Positions 26,419-34,406 of a DNA stretch of 64,000 nt are shown here, one piece after another (position 1 is the stretch's first letter; every line of letters starts with the position of its first letter). This DNA comes from an uncultured Clostridium sp. (lineage in GTDB: Bacteria > Bacillota > Clostridia > TANB77 > CAG-508). The stretch spans positions 57,570 through 121,569 of the forward strand of contig CANAZY010000004.1 of assembly GCA_947365805.1 (NCBI GenBank). The letters run 5' to 3'. The position numbers were made by a program, and so were the translations under genes. The notes below the pieces were generated by a model. It was not told where the DNA came from. It saw nothing but the letters and a program-made list of their open reading frames with translations, and searched no databases.

Positions 26419-27273
26419 ATGAAAACTTTAATGATTGATGAAAAATATAATAATAAGAAATTAAATAATGTGTTACAAAGTGAATTTCCAGCACTTTCTA
26501 TTAATACAATTTATAAGACTTTACGCAAAAAAGATATTAAAGTAAATGGAAAACGTGTTAATGGAGATATAGAACTTCATATCGGGGATATTGTTGATAT
26601 TTATATTGTAGATTCTTTATTGTATGGTAAAAAAGATTGTAATATTGTATATGAAGATGACTTTATTTTGGTAATAGATAAACCATCTGGTATTGAAGTA
26701 ACTGGTGAAAATAGTTTAACATCTAATCTTTCTAAGCAACTTAATCAACCAGTTTTCCCTTGCCATCGATTAGACCGTAATACCACTGGACTTGTTTTAT
26801 TTGCAAAAACTGAAGAAGCATTAGAAATTTTATTAGATAAGTTTAAAAATGCAGAAATTTCAAAGCATTATGCCTGTCATGTTTATGGAATTCCATCTAT
26901 AAAAAAGCAAACCTTAACAGCATATCTTTTTAAAGACGCAAAAAAATCCCTTGTTTATATTTTAGATAAACAACAAGCTGGGTACAGAAAAATAATTACA
27001 GGTTATGAGATAATAAAGGAATTTGAAGATAACTCTTGTATGTTAGATGTTACTTTGCACACGGGTAGAACTCACCAAATTCGAGCTCATTTAGCACACA
27101 TTGGTTATCCAATTATCGGTGACGGAAAATACGGAAAAAATGACATTAATAAATTATATGGAGTAAAAACTCAAAAACTATGTAGCTATAAAATGAAATT
27201 TAACTTTACGAAAGATGCTGGTATATTAAATTATCTAAACCATAAAGAATTTAACATTGATTATCATTTTTAA
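26419..27273 (+). CDS. RluA-family pseudouridine synthase with S4 domain
   Basis: A 284-residue enzyme converting uridine to pseudouridine in RNA. The N-terminal S4-like RNA-binding region is about 10-60 (LSINTIYKTLRKKDIKVNGKRV). The catalytic domain begins at IVYEDDFILVIDKPSGIEV. The catalytic Asp is in PCHRLDRNTTGLVLFAK (D within HRLDR, about 119), and GRTHQIRAHLAHIGYPIIGDGKYG is the C-terminal signature. The start has no Shine-Dalgarno and sits about 7 bp after the -10 box, so the message is probably leaderless. It is the only clear plus-strand housekeeping gene in the window and shares a bidirectional terminator with the acyl-CoA synthetase. The target nucleotide is not predictable. Confidence 0.92.
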   Translation: MKTLMIDEKYNNKKLNNVLQSEFPALSINTIYKTLRKKDIKVNGKRVNGDIELHIGDIVDIYIVDSLLYGKKDCNIVYEDDFILVIDKPSGIEVTGENSLTSNLSKQLNQPVFPCHRLDRNTTGLVLFAKTEEALEILLDKFKNAEISKHYACHVYGIPSIKKQTLTAYLFKDAKKSLVYILDKQQAGYRKIITGYEIIKEFEDNSCMLDVTLHTGRTHQIRAHLAHIGYPIIGDGKYGKNDINKLYGVKTQKLCSYKMKFNFTKDAGILNYLNHKEFNIDYHF

Positions 27274-27303
27274 AAGAACCCTTAAACTATGTTAAGGGTT
27301 CTT
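27274..27303. terminator. Bidirectional terminator between convergent genes
   Basis: A 12-bp perfect stem AAGAACCCTTAA with its complement and a 6-nt loop (27286-27291), starting right after the pseudouridine synthase stop and ending 4 bp before the acyl-CoA synthetase stop on the other strand. Confidence 0.88.
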
Positions 27304-27307
27304 ACTT

Positions 27308-29029
27308 TTATTTTTCTTGTAAAATTTTCTTAATCTCTTCAAATCTTTTTACTTTTTGTGTTGTTGTTTTTATCATTGGTTCATCAGTTAGCATGATTTC
27401 TCTTATGTACTTATATGGTGGCATTGTTTTGTTGATTTGTTTAATATCTTGCCAAATTTTTTCTTTTAATTCTTCTTTTGAAATTTTTCCAAATGTATCT
27501 TCTACATATTCCTTATTATATACAATTTTAGCTGCTAAATCCAAGTCGTTATCTTTCGTTGGAATTCCAAATACTATATTTTCTGCTACATATGGAAGTT
27601 TTGAAATTAATACTTCTAATTCTTCTGGATAAATATTTTTTCCATTTTTCATAACAATGACATTCTTTTTACGTCCAGTAATAAATAAAAATCCATCTTT
27701 ATCAATATAACCTAAATCACCTGTATGGAACCATCCATCTACTAATACTTCATTGGTTGCCTCTTCATTTTCAAAATAACCAAGCATCACATTTGGTCCT
27801 TTTGCTATAATTTCCCCAATTCCTTGTTCATTTGGTTCAAAAATTTTAATTTCTTCATTCTTTAGTGGAAATCCAACAGAACCAAAGCGAATATTTTCAT
27901 CATTTTCTGCTGTAATAACAGGGGCGGTTTCTGTTAACCCATACCCTTGAACCGTTTTAATTCCAAAGTTTGTGAAATTTTCTACAACGGCTTTATCAAT
28001 TGCTGCTGCTCCACTTACTACCATTCTAAGTCCACCCAAGTTGTTAATAATATCTTTAAATAGTTTTCTCCTAATATCAATTCCAAATTTTAATAAGAAG
28101 TTACTTACTTTTGTTGCTACTTTAATTAATTTTGTTTTTCCTTGTTTCTCAATCTCTTTTAATATCTTTTTATTCATTGCCTCTAATAATAAAGGCACTG
28201 TTACAAAAACGGTAACATGGTATTCTTGTAAATTCTTTTGAATATACTTTAATCCATCACAAAATACATTGCTTACACCATTACTAATAAAGAATAATAG
28301 TCCAGTAGAGCCAAACGTATGGTGCAATGGTAAAAACGCTAAATTTCTATCCGTATCATATATTTTTATAATTGAATTTAGAGAATGTATGTTAGACACA
28401 ATATTTTTTTGTGATAACATAACCGCTTTTGATGCCGATGTTGTTCCAGAAGTAAACAAAATAATATTCATAATTTCTGGATTAATAGTTGCATTTTCAA
28501 AACGAGCATCGTTATTTTGTAATAATTCTTCTCCTCTATCTAATAAATCTTGTAAAGACATAACACCATATTGATTTTCTTTATCCATACAAATATAGTG
28601 CTCTACATCATTTTTACTGTTCTTTTTTATTTCTTCCATAATATCACTATATTTATCTTCAAAAATAACAGCATTTGCATAACTTCTTTTAATTAAGCTT
28701 TCAATTTCCCCTTCTGGCAAAGATTTATCAAGTGGTACTACAATTCCCACTCCGCAAAGTGTAGCAAGATATGCTAAACACCATTCATAACGGTTATTGG
28801 AAATAATAGCAATTCTTTTGCCCTCTAACCCTAAATCAATTAATGCTGTCCCTAATTTATTAATATCTTCTTGTAACATTTTATAGGTAATATTCTTATA
28901 TGTTACTTCTTCCTTTTTTTCTTTTATAATAAACGCAATATTATTAGGATACGTTTTAACCGCATCTTTTATTAGTTCTCTTATGTCTCTATATTCTTTA
29001 GCTTGGTACAATACTCTTTTTTGATTCAT
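27308..29029 (-). CDS. Long-chain acyl-CoA synthetase / AMP-dependent ligase
   Basis: A 573-residue ANL-superfamily enzyme that activates a fatty acid as acyl-AMP and then the CoA thioester. The phosphate-binding loop is LFTSGTTSASKAVMLS (about 191-206), a Ser-containing variant of TSGTTGxPKG that is frequent in Clostridia. The A5 motif is YGLTETAPV, and the hinge/A8 region is GWFHTGDLGYIDKDGFLFITGRKKN, with the adenylation Lys near the C-terminus (MIKTTTQKVKRF). There is no membrane segment. It is a single gene flanked by a terminator and by 187 bp of non-coding DNA upstream. Substrate chain length is not predictable. Confidence 0.9.
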   Translation of the reverse strand: MNQKRVLYQAKEYRDIRELIKDAVKTYPNNIAFIIKEKKEEVTYKNITYKMLQEDINKLGTALIDLGLEGKRIAIISNNRYEWCLAYLATLCGVGIVVPLDKSLPEGEIESLIKRSYANAVIFEDKYSDIMEEIKKNSKNDVEHYICMDKENQYGVMSLQDLLDRGEELLQNNDARFENATINPEIMNIILFTSGTTSASKAVMLSQKNIVSNIHSLNSIIKIYDTDRNLAFLPLHHTFGSTGLLFFISNGVSNVFCDGLKYIQKNLQEYHVTVFVTVPLLLEAMNKKILKEIEKQGKTKLIKVATKVSNFLLKFGIDIRRKLFKDIINNLGGLRMVVSGAAAIDKAVVENFTNFGIKTVQGYGLTETAPVITAENDENIRFGSVGFPLKNEEIKIFEPNEQGIGEIIAKGPNVMLGYFENEEATNEVLVDGWFHTGDLGYIDKDGFLFITGRKKNVIVMKNGKNIYPEELEVLISKLPYVAENIVFGIPTKDNDLDLAAKIVYNKEYVEDTFGKISKEELKEKIWQDIKQINKTMPPYKYIREIMLTDEPMIKTTTQKVKRFEEIKKILQEK

Positions 29030-29216
29030 AATTTTTATCTCCTTTTATGATAATCTGTTATTATCATACACTAGAAAAATAAATTTTACTATTGTACTGT
29101 GCGGTCAGTTATAAAACTCTTCCCTCCCTTAAGTTAAAACATCTTGTGGATTTTGTTGATAATACACTAATGCAATTAGTACCATTAAACCAGTAAATTC
29201 TTTAGATTATAGAAAC

Positions 29217-30472
29217 CTAGCTGTTGCTAATACGAAGAATTTGACCGTGGAAAGATTAAATTTGGATTTCGAATATTGTTTAATCTTACAATATTTGCAA
29301 CTGTTGTGTGGTAGCGATTTGCAATATAAGTCAAGTTATCTCCTCTTCCTACCATATAATAAGTTCCCCCTGTTGTGTGTGTATCATTTGGTCTTACATC
29401 TCTTCTAATTCGTAATACTTCTCCGTGGATAAATTAAGTTTGGGTTTTGGATATTGTTTAAACTAACAATGCTATCAATCGTTGTTCCATATCTTCTTGC
29501 AATTTTCCACAAATTGTCTCCTCTTTTTACTGTATAATTTGTAGTTGTTGTAGATGTAGGTTCACCACTTGGCTCACCAGATGTTGTAATTTGTAATACT
29601 TCTCCTACATAAATTAAATTTGGATTTTGGATATTATTTAATCTTACAATTTCTTCTACTGTTGTTCCATATAAAGCTGCAATTTTAGATAAGGTATCTC
29701 CTCTTTTTACCGTATAATAAACAATATTTTTAATTTCTTCTGGAGATGGATTAATTGGCGTTGGAACTTCTCCACTATTACTTAAAAAAATTTCTTTCGT
29801 AAATCGGTCCAAATCAACATTTCCATTAATACCTGAAATCCTACCTCTATCCCAGTATTGAAATCCAACCCAATTTGACCATTTGCCATTATCACTTGGT
29901 GTACTAACTCCATACTGAGCAACCCATAATGGATATTTAGTTGCAAGTTCATAGGAAAAAATAGTCCTTGCATCATAAGTATTTGAATAAATTACCATTT
30001 CCTTTCCTGTTAACTCTTGCGTTTTTTCTAGAAACACTCTAGATATGTTATTAATTTCACTATCTGTTAAATTTCCAAATACTTCAAAATCCATGGCAAG
30101 TTTGCAATTAGGCTGTGTTCCCGAAATTACTCTACTAAAGAACTCCGCTTCTTTTATTGCTTGTTCCTCACTTCTTGCTCGAACAAAGTGATAAAACCCT
30201 ATGTTTAATCCATTTTGTTTGGCTCCTTCGTAATTGTTTCGAAATTCTGGATCTTCTAGATGTTCTCCTTCACTTGCTTTTATGTACACAATATCAATTC
30301 CTGCATTTTTTACCTCATAATAATTAATTCTTCCCTGATAAGCACTTACATCAATTCCTTGGTAAATGGTATCACTTGCAGGTGATAAAGCAAATACAGG
30401 ATAATACATAGCAAAAGAAGATAATAAAAATAGCCATAATAAGAATACTACCTTAAAAAACTTCTTTTTCAT
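29217..30472 (-). CDS. Secreted GH25 lysozyme with LysM repeats, two one-base frameshifts
   Basis: A cell-wall muramidase. It has a signal peptide or anchor (residues 1-27, [21 protein letters not shown]) and a GH25 domain (about 38-235) with [31 protein letters not shown] and the catalytic MDFE. LysM domains follow at about 250-295 and 310-355. The first frame ends at 29405 after YPRRSITN. Removing one C at 29423-29425 (CCA-C-GGA) restores [12 protein letters not shown] and a third LysM repeat ([18 protein letters not shown]). Removing a second C at 29245-29247 (CCA-C-GGT) restores GQILRISNS and a stop at 29217-29219, for 417 residues. Both shifts fall at the same position of consecutive LysM repeats, where the earlier repeats read [16 protein letters not shown] precedes the ATG. 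Confidence 0.85.
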
Positions 30473-30566
30473 TACTCCCTCCTCTTAATCAAGGGCACAG
30501 TGTTGTCTGTCTTATGGGTATTCCCACAAACAATGCCCCTATGTTTAATTTTTCTTCACAACAAAA

Positions 30567-30590
30567 ATAGAGTAGAAAACTCTACTCTAT
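30567..30590 (-). terminator. Terminator of the antiporter gene
   Basis: A 9-bp stem ATAGAGTAG with its complement and a 6-nt loop, followed on the minus strand by TTTTTG, 30 bp beyond the antiporter stop. Confidence 0.8.
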
Positions 30591-30620
30591 CTTATGATAT
30601 AAATTTTATTTTGGTTATCG

Positions 30621-31578
30621 TTATCTTATAAATAATCCTACCATATAAATGACATATATGATTAAATATGCAATTCCGTTTGATTTTGTCATCTTATTTT
30701 TAGCTCCTATAAATGGAAATAGTGCTAGTAATACCGTTCCAACAATTAATACTAGTATTTGATTGTTATAACTTGTAGCATAAGTAATTGGTGTAATGAT
30801 TGCTGATACTCCTAAAATGAGTAAAATATTAAAAATATTCGAACCTAAAATATTTCCGTATAGCAATATCACTATTTCCTTTAAATGCTGCTGTTACTGA
30901 TGTTACAAGTTCTGGCAAACTTGTCCCAATTGCAATAATTGTTAAACTAATTACTTTTTCACTAATACCAATTGCTTGTGCAATGGTAACTGCGTGATTT
31001 ACCGTTAAATCGCCACCAATTTTTAATGCAACTATTCCTAAAATAATCCATAAAATTGATTTTATTATTGAATTATTTTCTTGTATTTGTACTTCAATAA
31101 TTGTATCTTTTTTCTCAAATTTTTCACCTTTTTTCCCCATATAAATCGTATAACCAATGAACAATACAAATAATAAAATTAATATCATTCCCTCAATTTT
31201 AGTAATATTAGTTCCTATATTGCAAATTATAAACAATATAAAAGTAATAGCAAGTGTCATAGGAATCTCAATTAGTCTTGTCTCTCTTTTAAATTCAATC
31301 GATTGAATGATAGCAGACAGTCCTAAAATCAATAACAAATTACACAAATTACTTCCAATCACATTTCCAACTGCCATATCTGGATATCCTTCGATTGCTG
31401 AAGTAATACTAACAAACAATTCTGGCATAGACGTTCCAATAGATACAATCGTAAGTCCTATAATAATTTCTGGTATATGAAATTTTTTTGCAACAGTTGA
31501 TGCTCCATCTACTAAAAAATCTGCACCTTTTATTAACAATATAAATCCCAGTACAATCCAGATAATTTCTAGTATCAT
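30621..31578 (-). CDS. Calcium/sodium antiporter (CaCA family, YrbG-like), with a one-base frameshift
   Basis: A 318-residue K+-independent Na+/Ca2+ exchanger-type protein of about ten helices with two inverted halves. The first alpha repeat contains GTSMPELFVSITSAIEG and VGNVIGSNLCNLLLILG; the second contains GTSLPELVTSVTAAFKGNSD and GNILGSNIFNILLILG. The continuous frame stops after 249 residues (30829). Removing one C at 30856-30858 (ATA-C-GGA) joins IA to GNILGSN and restores the second ion-binding motif and the last three helices. The break therefore falls inside one of the two most conserved motifs of the protein. ATG 31578 is preceded by GGGGGAG. Confidence 0.87.
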
Positions 31579-31647
31579 AATTTTCTCCCCCTAATTTTTA
31601 TAACGTTACTATCTTACCTCTATTTTCATGACTTGTCAAATCTAGAA

Positions 31648-31689
31648 AAAAAGTAATTGACTGGCTATAACAGCCTAGTCAATTACTTT
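31648..31689 (-). terminator. Terminator overlapping the 3' end of the small membrane protein gene
   Basis: A long stem, AAAGTAATTGACT with its complement plus an inner AGGCT/AGCC pair. On the minus strand it ends in TTACTTTTTTTC. The stop codon of the gene at 31675-32025 lies within the stem. Confidence 0.85.
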
Positions 31690-32025
31690 AAACTCGTTTT
31701 CTTTCAAGGTATATACGACTCCATCTCCTTCATCTTGTTTTTTCCTTCTTTCTGCTTCTTGCATTTGTTCGTTCTTTTTGTACTTCATTTCAATTTTAGC
31801 CTCTACAATAACTAAAATAACCTCGTACACACTTCCAAACAAATTAATTGCAAAAATAAAGGCAAGAATTTTGCATTTAAATACAACAGCCATAATCAAC
31901 CCTGGAATTTTGGTTAGAATCTCCATAGCAATTCTGACCTTGTTATTCCGAATTTTTGAAACTAAAGTTGAAAAGATAAAAAAATACCCCCATAAAGCAA
32001 TTTTAATGATTGTTGTTTCATTCAT
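31675..32025 (-). CDS. Small membrane protein, unknown family
   Basis: A 116-residue protein not recognised. It has two to three hydrophobic segments (IIKIALWGYFFIFSTLVS; ILTKIPGLIMAVVF; ILAFIFAINLFGSVYEVILVIV), then a charged cytoplasmic-type tail rich in K, E, Q and R that begins at about residue 75. Nothing suggests an enzyme. An AGGAGG site lies at a good distance from the ATG, and a strong terminator overlaps the 3' end, so it is a genuine single-gene unit between the antiporter and the DUF1292 gene. Confidence 0.6.
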   Translation of the reverse strand: MNETTIIKIALWGYFFIFSTLVSKIRNNKVRIAMEILTKIPGLIMAVVFKCKILAFIFAINLFGSVYEVILVIVEAKIEMKYKKNEQMQEAERRKKQDEGDGVVYTLKENEFKVID

Positions 32026-32163
32026 TTTCTTTCCTCCTATTTGCTCATTGCTTATTTACGTTTACTTTTTAATTCTACCATATTTTATGCAATTGTGCAA
32101 CCATTTTATGTATATTAAAAGACATCATCAGTTAATACCAATAATGCCTTTTGATTATATTTT

Positions 32164-32478
32164 TTATTCTTCCTCAATAAAATTAAATTCATCTTTAAAT
32201 TTTTCTTTGAACATTTCGAATACTTTATTTAGCACTTCTTCATCATCAACACTAACATAAGATTCTTCTTCTTCAGAATCAGTATCTTCTACTTTTAAGA
32301 TAACAACTTCTCCTGCTTCGTCTTCATTTTCTGCTTCATCAGCTGGTAATAATACAACGTATTCTTCTCCATCTAATTCTACTAAATCTAAAAATTCAAA
32401 TTGAACTTCCTCTCCATTTTCATCATTTAAAACAATGATGTTATCTAATTCTTCTTCTGGAATATTATTTTCATCCAT
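32164..32478 (-). CDS. DUF1292 family acidic protein
   Basis: A 104-residue very acidic protein (more than a third D/E). It has the DUF1292 core NIIVLNDENGEEVQFEFLDLVELDGEEYVVLLPADE followed by VVILKVED and a helical end EVLNKVFEMFKEKFKDEF. The family is conserved in Bacillota beside ireB and ruvX, as here, but its function is not established. The frame extends to a TTG at 32496; ATG 32478 with GAAAGGAG is the better start. Confidence 0.9.
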   Translation of the reverse strand: MDENNIPEEELDNIIVLNDENGEEVQFEFLDLVELDGEEYVVLLPADEAENEDEAGEVVILKVEDTDSEEEESYVSVDDEEVLNKVFEMFKEKFKDEFNFIEEE

Positions 32479-32574
32479 CTTTTTTTCTCCTTTCAAATTT
32501 ATAATAAGTGTATTTCTACAACATTGATAACATTTTAAATTTTAGTATTGACATCTTTTCTTAGGATATACCAT

Positions 32575-33013
32575 TTAAAAAGATTTATCCTCTTCGTTTT
32601 TCTTTTTGTTTAAATACATTTCAAGTATGTAAACTGCAGAAATGGTATCTACAATATTTCGTTTCTTGTGCTTATCAATATCTAAAAAATTCATGGTTTT
32701 ATGCGCAGCAACTGTGGTTAATCTCTCATCAATTCCAATTACTTTTATTCCATTAAATTTACAATTTAATTTATGAATAAACTTTTGGGTAACTTCTACT
32801 CTTTCAGAACTACTTCCATCCATATGATATGGCATTCCAATTGTAATTGTATCAATTTCATATTGCTTTATAATCTCTTCTAATCGTTTCAATACAATTT
32901 TATCATTTCCATTATGGTGAATCGTTTCTAATCCTTGTGCCGTAATTCCGAAGAGCATCTGACACTGCAATTCCTACTCTTGCATCTCCATAATCAATTC
33001 CTAATACTCGCAT
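32575..33013 (-). CDS. ruvX: Holliday-junction resolvase-like RuvX/YqgF, with a one-base frameshift
   Basis: A 145-residue RNase H-fold nuclease implicated in 16S rRNA 5' processing and often essential. It starts at ATG 33013 with MRVLGIDYGDARVGIAVSD, the family's first catalytic Asp motif. The frame then breaks: removing one C at 32948-32950 (CTT-C-GGA) joins AL to GITAQGLETI and the rest, with ITIGMPYHMDGSSSERV (second acidic site region), VIGIDERLTT and VDTISAVYILEMYL. Without the correction there is only a 22-residue stub, and a 131-residue frame that lacks the catalytic N-terminus. The ATG lies next to the ireB stop, so translation is probably coupled. Neighbours (ireB, DUF1292) are the usual ones for this gene. 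Confidence 0.9.
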
Positions 33014-33014
33014 A

Positions 33015-33269
33015 TTATTCGTCTAATCCTATATAATTTTTTACCATTTTCTCTAATAATTCATCTCTTTCTAATAAACGAATCAAATTTCTTGCATCTT
33101 TATGAGATGTAATATAAGTTGGGTCACCTGATAAAATATATCCAACGATTTGATTAATTGGATTATATCCTTTCTCTAATAATGCTTGGTATACTGTCTT
33201 TAAAATCTCTCTTGCTCTTACATTTTTATCTTTTTCTACTGTAAAACTCATAGTTTTATCCATATCCAT
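33015..33269 (-). CDS. ireB: IreB family regulatory phosphoprotein
   Basis: An 84-residue small protein of the IreB (formerly DUF965) family, a substrate of the PASTA-domain Ser/Thr kinase that tunes cephalosporin tolerance in enterococci. Visible are TMSFTVEKD at the start, with the conserved phosphorylatable Thr region, and the diagnostic [41 protein letters not shown] precedes the ATG. It heads the ireB-ruvX-DUF1292 trio conserved in Bacillota; alaS, often upstream, is replaced here by the GAF-domain gene at 33282. Confidence 0.95.
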   Translation of the reverse strand: MDMDKTMSFTVEKDKNVRAREILKTVYQALLEKGYNPINQIVGYILSGDPTYITSHKDARNLIRLLERDELLEKMVKNYIGLDE

Positions 33270-33281
33270 AATTCTTACCTC

Positions 33282-34379
33282 CTATATATTATTAATATCG
33301 CTTTCATTTTTATCTGCATGGTCTAAGTATTCTTCTAGTTTTTTTGTTACATTTTCAATTGCAGTTCCTTTGTAATAAGTTGTTAAAACAAAGTTTAATT
33401 TTGCACCAACATATTTTGGTTCTTCTTGTTTCTGATCACCATTTGAAACAACTTCTTCAATTTCAATATCTTCAATATTATTTTTTAAATCTTGAACAAA
33501 TTCTACAACACTTTGTAAATCAATTCCTGAAAAAACAATTGCAAATTTAGGTCCCATATATCTTACAAAAATATACTCTGATGAAATACTTTCTCTTATA
33601 TAAGAGCTAACTTCTGTAATAATAGCATTTCCTGTTTCCCTACTATACTTTTTATTAATCTCTTCTAAGTTGATAATTTTGAACATACAAACAGTAGAAG
33701 TATCATATTTATCAATTGTTTTCTTTCCTTGTCCATAGATATATTCCGCCGAATTTAATTCCGAAAATTGATCTTTTCTTGCAATATTTTCAACTGTATT
33801 TTGGTATGATACTGTTTTATAAACAGAAATAATATTCTCTTTTACTACTTCTAAAATTGTTGTATCAATTTTATCAAATGCATGAGGCTCTCCACTTTCA
33901 ATAATCCAATACCCTATATAAATATTATCGATATATAGTGGAAAAAACATTGCTGACTTTGCTCTACCAAATTCCATTGTTTGATATGGCAATCTTTCCC
34001 CTTCATGGTTTACTGTAACATATTTAGGAGTAGCTGTTTGGATACTATCTTTAAAAATATCTTGATTATGAAGATTTCTTAGAGCTTCCCAATGTTGTTC
34101 TCGCACATTAGATGCTTTAATTACATATTCTGCACCATCAAACATAACAATAGTTGAATATTTAATACTATACTTTTCCACAACAATTTCATTAATTTTT
34201 TCAATTTTTTCTGTTACACTAGAATACCCACCAATAGTATTCATAAAGTCTTGTAATACATTTAGACCTGTAATCTTTTGATTAATATTATCAAAGTTAC
34301 GAACACGTTTATAAATTGCAACATTATATATCATTAGTGCTAAGATAATTACTACAAGTAGTATTAGTAAATATGCCAC
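33282..34379 (-). CDS. Membrane-anchored GAF domain protein with degenerate GGDEF domain
   Basis: 365 residues. One N-terminal membrane helix (3-23) is followed by a GAF-like sensor region (about 50-190, with STIVMFDGAEYVIKAS and SAMFFPLYIDNIYIGYWIIE). The C-terminal part (about 200-350) follows the GGDEF fold (VCMFKIINLEEINKKYSRETGNAIITEV; FVRYMGPKFAIVFSG). The active-site GGDEF is replaced by M-G-P-K-F (275-279), so diguanylate cyclase activity is very unlikely; it may bind nucleotide or act structurally. The start is GTG with GAGGTGAAAG. It is the last gene of a three-gene unit with 34407-36665 and 36686-37084 (gaps of 27 and 20 bp), which suggests a shared function. Confidence 0.75.
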   Translation of the reverse strand: MAYLLILLVVIILALMIYNVAIYKRVRNFDNINQKITGLNVLQDFMNTIGGYSSVTEKIEKINEIVVEKYSIKYSTIVMFDGAEYVIKASNVREQHWEALRNLHNQDIFKDSIQTATPKYVTVNHEGERLPYQTMEFGRAKSAMFFPLYIDNIYIGYWIIESGEPHAFDKIDTTILEVVKENIISVYKTVSYQNTVENIARKDQFSELNSAEYIYGQGKKTIDKYDTSTVCMFKIINLEEINKKYSRETGNAIITEVSSYIRESISSEYIFVRYMGPKFAIVFSGIDLQSVVEFVQDLKNNIEDIEIEEVVSNGDQKQEEPKYVGAKLNFVLTTYYKGTAIENVTKKLEEYLDHADKNESDINNI

Positions 34380-34406
34380 TTTTCTTTCACCTCATTATAG
34401 TTTTTT

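Noticed and set aside
33282..34379. Diguanylate cyclase
   Set aside because: The GGDEF motif is replaced by M-G-P-K-F, so catalytic residues are missing.
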